Positions 36,676 to 44,769 of a stretch of DNA of 64,000 bases are shown one piece after another. The notes beneath the pieces are model-generated. The model worked only from the letters and a program-made list of their open reading frames with translations. It was not told the DNA's origin and did no database searches. Each line of letters opens with the position of its first letter. Position 1 is the first letter of the stretch. Origin of the DNA: an uncultured Pelagibacteraceae bacterium (GTDB lineage: Bacteria > Pseudomonadota > Alphaproteobacteria > Pelagibacterales > Pelagibacteraceae); assembly GCA_902608305.1 (NCBI GenBank), contig CACLNK010000001.1, forward strand, positions 1 through 64,000, written 5' to 3'. A program made the translations under genes and the position numbers.

Positions 36676-36803
36676 ATGGCATACATAAGAAAGTGAAAAA
36701 GCAAATTCAACGTTGCGATAAGAAAAAGTACGGTCAAAGAATCTATAAAACTTTTGCTCATCTAATGCTCAACCTTACGATAAAAACTTTTTTCTTTTTT
36801 TAA
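36676..36803 (+). pseudogene. Remnant of a tyrosine-type integrase N-terminus
   Basis: An intact ribosome site (AGGAGGA, 36664-36670) and ATG open MAYIRK, then TGA. Read through the stop and across frames the DNA continues KSKFNVAIRK (frame 1), KKYGQRIYKTFAHL (from GTG 36693) and SNAQPYDKN (third frame), together resembling the arm-binding N-terminus of phage integrases (MAYIRKR-x-K-VxIRKKGY-SKTF-x-A). At least one stop and two frameshifts separate the pieces. The rest of the gene is missing. Position right behind tRNA-fMet fits. Family assignment is by eye. Confidence 0.55.
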
Positions 36804-36833
36804 AATATAATCTACGAATAGATCTTTATATAT

Positions 36834-36860
36834 TTGATCATTAAGAAAATATGTTATATT
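36834..36860 (+). promoter_or_regulatory. Candidate promoter for the glycosyltransferase gene
   Basis: TTGATC (-35 like) and TATATT (-10 like) are 15 bases apart, and TG one base before the -10 makes an extended -10. The gene start is 58 bases downstream at 36918. Spacing is shorter than ideal and AT-rich DNA gives chance matches, so this is tentative. Confidence 0.35.
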
Positions 36861-36917
36861 AGAGTTTATTAGATCAATATGATAAAAAAGCATATACTTT
36901 CAATAGCTTGATGAGTA

Positions 36918-38117
36918 ATGAAAATAGCTGTAATTTTTGACGCAGACGCTACTGGTGGTGGCGGATATTTCCAGTCCTTAAAAACTTCAATTTTACTAAA
37001 TAATCTAAAATCTTCATCATTTAACTTCATTTTTATCAGAACAGATAAGAATGATGGTAGTAATAATGATTTTATAAAACATAATATTAAACCTATTCTC
37101 TTTAAAAAAAAAAGATTATCAAGATTATATTATAGACTTTCAGAATCTAAATTCTTAGATTATTTTTTTAAAAAATCTAAGAATCCTTTTAACCAATTTT
37201 TAAAAAAAGAAAAAATAGACCTAGCAATATTTTTAGGACCAAGTGATTTTATAAACTATTGTGAGGATATAAATTTTATCACAAATATTTATGATATAAA
37301 TTTTAAATTTGAAAATAGCTTTCCTGAGTATAAAAATAGAAATTATAGTATGTTTGAGAAAAGTGTTAATTCTGCTTATAGTATTTTAGTTGATACCAAA
37401 AGAACTAAGGAAGAACTGATAAAATACTTTAACTGTTACGAAAAAAAAATTAACATATATCCTTTTGACCCTTACCTCCCTACTGTTTATAACGAAATAA
37501 AAGATAAATTTAAGCCTGAAGATTACTTAAAAGCAATAGGACTAGAAGAAAATGAAAAATTTATATTTTATCCTGCTCAATTTTGGGCTCACAAAAACCA
37601 CAAATACATTATCGATGCAATTGAAATTTTAAAAGCTCAAAAAAAAATAAAATTTAAAACTATATTCTGTGGTACTAATAAAAAAAATTTTACATATATA
37701 AAAAATGAGATAAAAAAGAAAAAACTAGAAAATGATATTATTATATTTCCTTTTCTGAGTAATGAACAAATAATTTCTCTTTACAAAAAAACACTAGCTT
37801 TAGTTATGCCAACTTATGTTGCTAGATCTACTCTTACTTTGTATGAAGCATTTTTTTTTAAAACTCCAGTCTTATATTCGAACGGTATACTTGATAAAGA
37901 GCTAGAACAATTTGTAACAACATTTAACCTAAATAATCCAAATGATTTAGCTCAAAAATTAGAAGATCTTATAAATACAAATAACAATTTTAATGAAAAA
38001 ATTAATAATGCATATTTATATTTTCAACAAAACTTAAAAAATGAAACAAGAGAAAAAATATTATTAGACATTATAAAAAATTATAAATATATCCAAAAAA
38101 GATGGAAAGATTCTTGA
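36918..38117 (+). CDS. Glycosyltransferase, GT4-like (GT-B fold)
   Basis: Probably adds a sugar to a surface glycan. The C-terminal half has GT4 features: FIFYPAQFWAHKNHKYIIDAIEIL (group 1 core start), FLSNEQIISLYKKTLALVMPTYVARSTLTLYEAFFFKTPVLYSN, with the usual acidic EAF segment. The N-terminus begins MKIAVIFDADATGGGGYFQS, a Gly-rich loop. 399 aa. First intact gene of the island behind tRNA-fMet; it converges on the SDR gene with one base between. Donor and acceptor unknown. Confidence 0.82.
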   Translation: MKIAVIFDADATGGGGYFQSLKTSILLNNLKSSSFNFIFIRTDKNDGSNNDFIKHNIKPILFKKKRLSRLYYRLSESKFLDYFFKKSKNPFNQFLKKEKIDLAIFLGPSDFINYCEDINFITNIYDINFKFENSFPEYKNRNYSMFEKSVNSAYSILVDTKRTKEELIKYFNCYEKKINIYPFDPYLPTVYNEIKDKFKPEDYLKAIGLEENEKFIFYPAQFWAHKNHKYIIDAIEILKAQKKIKFKTIFCGTNKKNFTYIKNEIKKKKLENDIIIFPFLSNEQIISLYKKTLALVMPTYVARSTLTLYEAFFFKTPVLYSNGILDKELEQFVTTFNLNNPNDLAQKLEDLINTNNNFNEKINNAYLYFQQNLKNETREKILLDIIKNYKYIQKRWKDS

Positions 38118-38118
38118 T

Positions 38119-38952
38119 TTAATTTTTAAACGACTTTAATATATCTGAAAGGTTATCTTTAGGAGTCCATCCTATTTTTTTTATTTTGTTAATATTAGCT
38201 ATTAAAAAGCTTGTTTTAGAACTATTAACAAATCTAAATTTAATTTTTTTATTTAAAATTTTTGATATTTTTAATGGTATATTTTGTAAATTGGTTTTTT
38301 TACCTCTCGCTAAGTTATAGATACCTTTAGATTTTAAAACCCATAACCACTTTATAATCAAAGATATGTCTCGCGTGCTTATAAAGTCTCTATAATGGTT
38401 CAAGTTCTTAAATAATATTTTATCTTCTTTGGTTTTATTAATTTTATCAAATATTGAAGGAACTACAAAAGAATTTTTTTGGGCTGGATGAGTGAAGCTA
38501 AATATACGTCCGATGCAGTAAGGGATATTTTTTTTTAATTTACTTTCTACGTATCTTTCAGCTTTTAATTTTGTTTTACCATATTTAGAAATAGGGTTTT
38601 TTTTATAATTCTCTTTGATATTAACATTTTTTTTAGGATAACTATATACGTGTGAAGTCGAAGCAAAAAAAAACCATTTTAAATTTTTTTTATATTTAAG
38701 AATTAAATCAATCAAATTTTTCGTACCAAAATAATTAACTAAATAAGCTTTTCTATAATTTTTTTTAACTTCATTTGTTGGTACTATTGCTGCTAAATGA
38801 ATAATTAAATCAAATTCATTCTTTAAAATCCATTTTTTTAAATCTTTTTTTTTTGTTATATCTCCTTTAAAAGAGTTAAACTTAAAGTTTAAAATCCTTT
38901 GAATTTCAGAACCAAGTACGCCTGTTGAGCCTGTAATTCCACACTTGACCAT
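38119..38952 (-). CDS. NAD(P)-dependent sugar epimerase/dehydratase/reductase (extended SDR)
   Basis: Nucleotide-sugar modifying SDR. Rossmann motif GITGSTGVLGSE at residues 5-16, FFASTSHVY with the active-site Ser/Thr, and catalytic YGKTK (YxxxK) followed by AERYVE. 277 aa, slightly short for the extended class. It is directly behind the Lys-to-His dehydratase-type gene with no gap. In 3,6-dideoxysugar pathways such a pair makes the final reduction/epimerisation (as in colitose or abequose synthases); this assignment is inference. Confidence 0.85.
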   Translation of the reverse strand: MVKCGITGSTGVLGSEIQRILNFKFNSFKGDITKKKDLKKWILKNEFDLIIHLAAIVPTNEVKKNYRKAYLVNYFGTKNLIDLILKYKKNLKWFFFASTSHVYSYPKKNVNIKENYKKNPISKYGKTKLKAERYVESKLKKNIPYCIGRIFSFTHPAQKNSFVVPSIFDKINKTKEDKILFKNLNHYRDFISTRDISLIIKWLWVLKSKGIYNLARGKKTNLQNIPLKISKILNKKIKFRFVNSSKTSFLIANINKIKKIGWTPKDNLSDILKSFKN

Positions 38953-40200
38953 TTATAATCTATCAATCATTAAAAGATGATTTGTTAAATTTAATAAAGA
39001 ACTTTTTGTAATTGGATTTATATGTAATCCAATAAAAAAACCTCTGTCTTCTATTGTTTGAGAATTTTTAAAATTTATTTTTGCTTTATTAAGACCGTAT
39101 AATTCTATGCTTTTTTGATTCATAAAGTTTCCGCTTAAAATAGGTCTCGTTTCAATATTCTGTTTTTTTAAATAATTCAAAAATTTTTCTTTTTTATGAA
39201 GTAAATTTTCATTTATCATTAATGGAAATCCAAACCAACTTGGTTGTAAGTTTTTAATTTCATTAAAAAATTTAAATTGATTTTTCCATTTTGTTGAAGA
39301 CTTTAAAAATTCAATAATTTTGGTTCTATTTTTTGATCTTATATCCATAAACTTATTTAATCTTCTAAATTGATTTAAGCCAATTGCTGCAGTTATATCT
39401 AATGGTCTCAAATTAAAACCTGAATTAATAAAATTAAATGTATTTTCTTTTATTTGATTTTTAATCTTTGGATTAAAACCTCTATCCCAGCCATGAGATC
39501 TAAGCGAATGTAATAATCTATAATCTTCATCTGTATGACAAACAATCATTCCTCCTTCACCAGAAGTAATTTGATGAGAATAGTAAAATGAATATGTGCC
39601 AAAATCACCATAAGTTCCTAAAAATTTATTTTTAAATTTGGAACCTAAGGATTCACATGCATCTTCAATCAAATATATATTATTTTTTTTGCACAAATTT
39701 GAAATTTTTAAAATGTCTGAAGAATTACCTAAAACATGAACAGCCATAATTACTTTTGTTTTTTTATTAATATTTTTTTCTACTTCTTTATAATCAACGT
39801 TAAAACTATCTAAATTTACATCGATAAATTTTGGTTTTAGGCCTGCTTGTACGAGAGGCCATAATGAAGTTGACCAACAAAGAGCTTGAATAATAAACTC
39901 ATCATTTTTTTTTAAGTAATTTTTTTTCATTGGATTTACAAGTGCAAATGCAGCTAGTAAATTTGCTGAGGATCCTGAATTAACCATTAAAGCATGTTTA
40001 ACGTTTAAATATTTAGCAAATTCATTTTCGAATTCTTTAGTAATTGCTCCCATAGTAATTTTTCCCGAAAGCAAAACATCTAAAGCTGATAAAATATCTT
40101 CATTAGAAAAAGCATCTTCTAATAAAGTATATTTTTTCAAATTTTTTTCATTTTCACTTTTTAAATATTTAGTTAAAAAATTTTTAATTTCTTTTTTCAT
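38953..40200 (-). CDS. PMP-dependent NDP-4-keto-6-deoxyhexose 3-dehydratase-like (DegT/DnrJ family, Lys replaced by His)
   Basis: Fold-type I PLP family used on nucleotide sugars. MVNSGSSANLLAAFAL binds cofactor phosphate, and Asp180 (LIEDACESLGSK) contacts the pyridine N. Where aminotransferases have the Schiff-base Lys, this protein has His209 in SFYYSHQITSGEGGMIV, the hallmark of ColD and RfbH/E1-type 3-dehydratases. PSWFGFPLMI, RPILSGNFMNQ and FFIGLHI match the RfbH/E1 C-terminus, but the Cys cluster that binds its 2Fe-2S is absent, so a ColD-like mechanism is likelier. 415 aa. In a surface-sugar cassette. Confidence 0.85.
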   Translation of the reverse strand: MKKEIKNFLTKYLKSENEKNLKKYTLLEDAFSNEDILSALDVLLSGKITMGAITKEFENEFAKYLNVKHALMVNSGSSANLLAAFALVNPMKKNYLKKNDEFIIQALCWSTSLWPLVQAGLKPKFIDVNLDSFNVDYKEVEKNINKKTKVIMAVHVLGNSSDILKISNLCKKNNIYLIEDACESLGSKFKNKFLGTYGDFGTYSFYYSHQITSGEGGMIVCHTDEDYRLLHSLRSHGWDRGFNPKIKNQIKENTFNFINSGFNLRPLDITAAIGLNQFRRLNKFMDIRSKNRTKIIEFLKSSTKWKNQFKFFNEIKNLQPSWFGFPLMINENLLHKKEKFLNYLKKQNIETRPILSGNFMNQKSIELYGLNKAKINFKNSQTIEDRGFFIGLHINPITKSSLLNLTNHLLMIDRL

Positions 40201-40279
40201 AATTATTTAAAGTTAAACTTATATTTAGTATTTAATGAATCTTTATCAATAAATATTCAAAACATCAAATTTCCAAATT

Positions 40280-41059
40280 TTAATAAGAATTTTTTTTTTT
40301 TGGAAATAATTTTTTAATTACATCTTGTTTAAAATTTATGGCTGCTCTGTCTATAATTTTTGCTAAACTTGCATATTTTTTTACAAATCTATAATTTGTA
40401 GAATTTAAACCCAATAGATCATCAGTGACTAAAACCTGTCCATCACAATCAATTGAGGCTCCGATGCCTATTGTAGGTACTTTTACTGAACTAGTGATTT
40501 TTTTTGACAAAGATTTTTCTGTACACTCTAAAACAATTGAAAAAACACCTGACGAGGCAAGTAATTTTGCATCGTTAAAAATTTTATTTTTTTCAATTTC
40601 AGTTTTTCCTTTAAACCTAAATTTTCCTTTTTCAAATTGTGGAAGTAGACCCACATGTCCCATCACTTGAACTTTATTTTTGACTAAATGCTTTATAATT
40701 TTTATTATTTTTTTTCCACCTTCTAGTTTAACTGCATCACATCCTGTTTGAGAAATAATATATTTAGCATTTTTAAGAGCTTCTTTAGTATTTTTATATG
40801 TTCGATATGGCATATCAACAACCATAAGACTTTTTTTAATTCCTTTTTTTACACTTTTAGAATGTTCAATCATTGTTTTTAAAGAAACATTTCTTGTTGT
40901 ATCGTAATTATAAAGTACAGATCCTAAGGAATCTCCAACTAAAACAATATCGCAGTGTCTATCTAAAATTTCAGCAATATTTTTTGAATATGCAGTAAGA
41001 CAAATTATTTTTTTTTTATTTTTTTTTTTTATTATTTTTTTTATTTTTTTAGAAAACAT
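40280..41059 (-). CDS. panB: 3-Methyl-2-oxobutanoate hydroxymethyltransferase
   Basis: First committed step to pantothenate: transfers a hydroxymethyl group from methylene-THF to ketoisovalerate. Motifs: ICLTAYSKNIAEILDRHCDIVLVGDSLGSVLYNY with the metal-binding Asp, VKLEGG with the catalytic Glu region, VMGHVGLLPQ and TIGIGASIDCDGQVLVTDDLLGL. 259 aa. One base separates its start from the guaA stop. panC is not here. Confidence 0.95.
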   Translation of the reverse strand: MFSKKIKKIIKKKNKKKIICLTAYSKNIAEILDRHCDIVLVGDSLGSVLYNYDTTRNVSLKTMIEHSKSVKKGIKKSLMVVDMPYRTYKNTKEALKNAKYIISQTGCDAVKLEGGKKIIKIIKHLVKNKVQVMGHVGLLPQFEKGKFRFKGKTEIEKNKIFNDAKLLASSGVFSIVLECTEKSLSKKITSSVKVPTIGIGASIDCDGQVLVTDDLLGLNSTNYRFVKKYASLAKIIDRAAINFKQDVIKKLFPKKKNSY

Positions 41060-41060
41060 T

Positions 41061-42623
41061 TTATTCTAACTCAATTGTACTAGGTGGTTTAGAGGTTACA
41101 TCATAAACCACTCTATTAATTCCCTTAATGTTATTTATAATTTTATTAGAAATAGATTGCAAAAATTTTTTATTGAAATTAAAAAAATCAGCAGTCATGC
41201 CATCTTCAGAAGTAATTGCTCTTAGAAGACAAATATGTTCATAAGTTCTATTATCTCCCATAACTCCAACAGTTTTCACTGGAAGTAAGGCTGCATAAGC
41301 CTGCCATATTTTATGATAAAGGTTATATTTGCGTAAGTGATTAATAAAATAACAATCAGCTTCTTTTAAAATATTTATTTTTTCTTTTGTTATAATCCCT
41401 GGTATTCTTATTGCTAAACCGGGCCCAGGAAAAGGATGTCTAGAAATTATTTCTTTTGATAATTTTAATTCCAATCCAAGTTTTCTAACCTCGTCCTTAA
41501 ATAAATATTTTAAAGGTTCAACTAATTTAAGTTTCATTTTTTTTGGCAAACCACCAACATTATGATGTGATTTAATTTTTGAAGTTTGACTCCCTGTAAC
41601 AGATTTGCTTTCAATCAAGTCAGGATATAACGTGCCTTGAGCCAAAAATTTTACCTTTTTAATTTTTCTAGAATATTTTTCAAAAATCTTGATAAACAAT
41701 TTACCAATTATTTTTCTTTTTTTTTCAGGATCTGAAACATTTTTTAATTTATTTAAAAATTCATTAGAAGCATCAACGTAAATTAAATTCATTTTTAATT
41801 TTTTTTTAAATGTATTAACTACTTGGTTTTCTTCATTTTTTCTTAATAATCCTGTATTAACAAAAATACAAGTTAGTTTTTTTCCGATTGCGCTGTTAAT
41901 TAGTCTGGCAACAACGCTACTATCAACTCCTCCTGATAAAGCACATATAACTTTTACATTGCCAACTTGTTTTCTAACAGATTTAATTAATTTAAATTTT
42001 TGCTGTTTAGAAGACCAATTTCTTTTAGCTTTGCATATTAGAAACAGGAAATTTTTTAATAAAATTTTTCCTTTATCGGTGTGAGTTACTTCTGGATGAA
42101 ATTGTACTCCATAAAGTTTTTTTTTGTTATTTTCTATAATTGTTAAATTTGAATTTTTGCTTGATGCAATTATTTTAAATCCTTTTGGTAGTCTGGAAAC
42201 TTGGTCTGCGTGACTCATCCAAACATTATTTACATTGTTTTTACTAAAGAAATTTTTAACTAATAAACTATTATTTTTTTTTTTAACTTTTGCTAAACCA
42301 AACTCTCTAAATTTTGATTGCTTAACTTTGCCTCCCATTATTTTTGAAATTATCTGATGACCAAAACATATACCTAAAATTGGTATGTCTAATTCAATAA
42401 TTTTCTTATTAAATTTAATTTTATGGTTTTGATAGACGTTAAGTGGACCACCTGATAAAACTATTCCCTTTACGTCCTTAAAAATTTTTAAATTATTTGT
42501 TTTTTTATGACTTATAATTTCAGAAAAAACTCCTAACTCTCTAATTCTACGCGCTATTAATTGCGTAAATTGAGAACCAAAGTCAATGATTAAAATTTTT
42601 TTTAAATTATTGTTTAGACTCAT
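41061..42623 (-). CDS. guaA: GMP synthase (glutamine-hydrolysing)
   Basis: Amidates XMP to GMP. Class I glutamine amidotransferase domain with ILIIDFGSQFTQLIARRIRELG, nucleophile Cys in PILGICFGHQ, and VQFHPEVTHT; ATP-pyrophosphatase domain with CALSGGVDSSVVARLI; C-terminal dimerisation domain HPFPGPGLAIRIPG and DVTSKPPSTIELE. Full length. I place the start at the ATG at 42623 (MSLNNNLKK); the frame extends four codons more, further into the TPR gene end. Confidence 0.96.
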   Translation of the reverse strand: MSLNNNLKKILIIDFGSQFTQLIARRIRELGVFSEIISHKKTNNLKIFKDVKGIVLSGGPLNVYQNHKIKFNKKIIELDIPILGICFGHQIISKIMGGKVKQSKFREFGLAKVKKKNNSLLVKNFFSKNNVNNVWMSHADQVSRLPKGFKIIASSKNSNLTIIENNKKKLYGVQFHPEVTHTDKGKILLKNFLFLICKAKRNWSSKQQKFKLIKSVRKQVGNVKVICALSGGVDSSVVARLINSAIGKKLTCIFVNTGLLRKNEENQVVNTFKKKLKMNLIYVDASNEFLNKLKNVSDPEKKRKIIGKLFIKIFEKYSRKIKKVKFLAQGTLYPDLIESKSVTGSQTSKIKSHHNVGGLPKKMKLKLVEPLKYLFKDEVRKLGLELKLSKEIISRHPFPGPGLAIRIPGIITKEKINILKEADCYFINHLRKYNLYHKIWQAYAALLPVKTVGVMGDNRTYEHICLLRAITSEDGMTADFFNFNKKFLQSISNKIINNIKGINRVVYDVTSKPPSTIELE

Positions 42624-43044
42624 CTTTTGCTTCAATATTTGTTAATCTTTCATCAATACTTTTAGTTTTATCACAAAGAGTTGAGCAAATAATTTTAAAT
42701 TTTTTTGTTAAATCTTTAACTTCTGAAAAATTTGAATTTTTTAGTTTAATGTCTATTAACATATATAACGCATCTTCATTATCTGGCTCTAATAACAAAG
42801 TGGTTTCTAAATATTTTATTTCTTCTCTTTCATTTTCTTCTGATTTGTAAATTTTTGCTAAATAAAGATATGATTCAGCGTCTTTTGGATTAAAAACAAT
42901 ATTTCTCTGAAATAAAAATTTTGAATCTTCCAATTTTTTTTTATCATACATTTTCTTTGCTTCGTCAAAAAAATTGTCTTTTGCACTAGCTGTAATATTA
43001 AAAAAAAAATGAATTAATAGGGTACAAATAAATAGCTTTTTCAT
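42607..43044 (-). CDS. Secreted TPR-repeat protein
   Basis: 145 aa with a clear signal peptide (residues 1-21, cleavage near TASAKD). Two to three TPR-like helical repeats follow (DEAKKMYDKKKLEDSKFLFQRN, AESYLYLAKIYKSEENEREEIKYLE, EDALYMLIDIKLKNSNFSEVKDL). It lies between guaB (one-base overlap) and guaA (overlap at the start), so it is in the purine operon by transcription. A periplasmic scaffold role is likely but the function is unknown. Confidence 0.78.
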   Translation of the reverse strand: MKKLFICTLLIHFFFNITASAKDNFFDEAKKMYDKKKLEDSKFLFQRNIVFNPKDAESYLYLAKIYKSEENEREEIKYLETTLLLEPDNEDALYMLIDIKLKNSNFSEVKDLTKKFKIICSTLCDKTKSIDERLTNIEAKDESKQ

Positions 43045-44120
43045 TAAAATTTACTTTCTTTCTTAACTTCGTCTATATTATGTACCATACTTTCGTAAAA
43101 ACCAGCTTTGGTAATTTTTAAAAATTTAGATTTATTTCTTAAATTAATTATTTTTTTCGACCCTAAATACCCCATAGATGATTTAAGGCCTCCAATTAAT
43201 TTATATATAATTTTTTCAAGATCACCTTTATATTTAACTAACCCTTCTACGCCTTCTGGAACATATTTTGATGTATCTTGTTGAATTTTTTGAAAATACC
43301 TTTCTGCTGATCCTTTGTTCATAGCTCCAACAGAGCCCATGCCACGAAAATTTTTGTATAGTTGGCCATTTTTTTTTATTAGTTTACCAGGTGTTTCTTT
43401 AGTTCCAGCAAACAATGAACCTATCATCACGGCATCAGCACCTGCAGCCAAAGCTTTTGCAATATCTCCTGAAAATTTTATTCCTCCATCAGAAATTATT
43501 GAAACTTTTTTATTTTTTGTTCCTTTTTTTACTTCTAAAATTGCACTTAATTGTGGGACTCCTATTCCCGCCACTAGTCTTGTAGTGCAAATAGAACCGG
43601 GGCCAATTCCAACTTTTATTATATCTACACCAAGTTTTATTAAAAACTTAGCTGCTTCAGCTGTAGCTATATTTCCAGCACAAAGTGTTGTGTATTTTGA
43701 TTTCTTTTTTTTAATTTTTTTAATTATTTCAGATACCTTTTTAGTATGAGCGTGTGCGGTATCTACAACAATTAAATCTACTTTTTCTTTTAATATTGCC
43801 TCAGCTCTTTTTATTTCTTTTGGGCCAGCCCCGACCGCAGCCCCAACTATAAGTTTTTTTTTTTTAACTTTATTAATTTCATAAATTTGTTTCTTAATAT
43901 CAAGATTTCTATGAATAATTCCAATACCCCCAGCTTTGGCAATGGCTATTGCCATTTTAGATTCTGTTACTGTATCCATGGCTGATGACAGAATAGGTAT
44001 TTTTAAAGTTAAATTTTTTGACAAAATAATTTTAGTGCAAACGTCTGAGGGCAAAACTTCAGAATATCTAGGAGCTAGAGTAACATCATCGAAAGTAAGT
44101 GCTTCTTTTATAGGACCCAT
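43044..44120 (-). CDS. guaB: IMP dehydrogenase lacking CBS domains
   Basis: Oxidises IMP to XMP with NAD. The barrel is complete: ALTFDDVTLAPRYSEVLPSDV, PILSSAMDTVTES, IIHRNLD, VDTAHAH, KVGIGPGSICTTRLVAG with catalytic Cys178, SDGGIKFSGDIAKALAAGADAVMIGS, and flap region FRGMGSVGAM. At 358 aa it is about 130 residues shorter than usual; the barrel passes directly from INKVKKKK (about 84-89) to LIVGAAVGAG, exactly where the regulatory CBS pair is normally inserted. Nucleotide feedback through CBS is therefore absent. Confidence 0.95.
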   Translation of the reverse strand: MGPIKEALTFDDVTLAPRYSEVLPSDVCTKIILSKNLTLKIPILSSAMDTVTESKMAIAIAKAGGIGIIHRNLDIKKQIYEINKVKKKKLIVGAAVGAGPKEIKRAEAILKEKVDLIVVDTAHAHTKKVSEIIKKIKKKKSKYTTLCAGNIATAEAAKFLIKLGVDIIKVGIGPGSICTTRLVAGIGVPQLSAILEVKKGTKNKKVSIISDGGIKFSGDIAKALAAGADAVMIGSLFAGTKETPGKLIKKNGQLYKNFRGMGSVGAMNKGSAERYFQKIQQDTSKYVPEGVEGLVKYKGDLEKIIYKLIGGLKSSMGYLGSKKIINLRNKSKFLKITKAGFYESMVHNIDEVKKESKF

Positions 44121-44157
44121 ATTAATGTATATATGTTTTTTTAAAAATTAAAAGTCT

Positions 44158-44769
44158 CTAACGTAAATTTTTACAAATAATAAAATTTTCTTTGGAATCT
44201 TTTCTACTGGACTTTGGTTTAAATACATTAACTTTTTTAAATACATTGTTTGCCATACTAACTACCTCATTAAAAGTCGAACCCATGAAGATTTTTGAGA
44301 CAAATTTACCGTCTTTGCTCAAAATATCTTTAGCAAAAATTATTGCCTCTTTGCATAGTTCTCCAGTAGAAATTGAATCAACGCTTTTATTTCCTGTAGT
44401 ATTAACTGCCATATCAGAAACAACTACATCAACTTTAGATTTAAAATGTTCTTTAATTTGAGCTTGAAAATCTGTCTCTGTAAAATCACCTGTAATCTGT
44501 GATGTATTATTGATGTTTTCCATTTTTTTTAAATCAATAGATAAAATTTTTCCACTTTTTACTTTCTTTACTGCATATTGTGACCATCCTCCAGGAGCGG
44601 CTCCAAGATCAATTAAAGAAATACTATTTCTTAAAATTTTAAATTTTTCGTCAATTTCTTGTAATTTATAAGCAGATCTAGATCTATATCCATCAACTTT
44701 GGATTGTCGAACATAAATGTCTCTTCTTTGTCTGTTGATCCAATTTTTTGAAATTTTATTTTTTTTCAA
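44158..44769 (-). CDS. rlmE: 23S rRNA (uridine-2'-O-)-methyltransferase RlmE
   Basis: SAM-dependent FtsJ/RrmJ family enzyme methylating U2552 of 23S rRNA. RSRSAYKLQEIDEKFKIL carries the first catalytic Lys; LIDLGAAPGGWSQYA is the SAM site; VVSDMAVNTTGNKSVD holds the catalytic Asp; GKFVSKIFMG the second Lys. 203 aa. Directly follows the glycosyltransferase gene, with no gap. Confidence 0.95.
   Translation of the reverse strand: MKKNKISKNWINRQRRDIYVRQSKVDGYRSRSAYKLQEIDEKFKILRNSISLIDLGAAPGGWSQYAVKKVKSGKILSIDLKKMENINNTSQITGDFTETDFQAQIKEHFKSKVDVVVSDMAVNTTGNKSVDSISTGELCKEAIIFAKDILSKDGKFVSKIFMGSTFNEVVSMANNVFKKVNVFKPKSSRKDSKENFIICKNLR

Larger units (their letters stand above)
36599..36917. other. 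319-base gene-free stretch behind tRNA-fMet
   Basis: It holds the integrase remnant (36676-36803), preceded by a small hairpin TGACG/CGTCA around 36647-36662, then a T-rich stretch, a candidate promoter (36834-36860) and a TTGATC...GATCAA inverted repeat (36834-36839 and 36872-36877). I see no intact gene and no second copy of the tRNA 3' end. Confidence 0.7.

Noticed and set aside
36879..36911. 10-codon ORF (MIKKHILSIA) before the glycosyltransferase
   Set aside because: No ribosome site, very short, and expected by chance in such DNA.
36599..40279. Second attachment site (repeat of the tRNA-fMet 3' end)
   Set aside because: I looked for CCTACCCCCGC and close forms to the end of the sugar cassette and found none.
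43315..43749. 144-codon open frame opposite guaB
   Set aside because: Shadow of the IMP dehydrogenase barrel; composition mirrors the coding strand.
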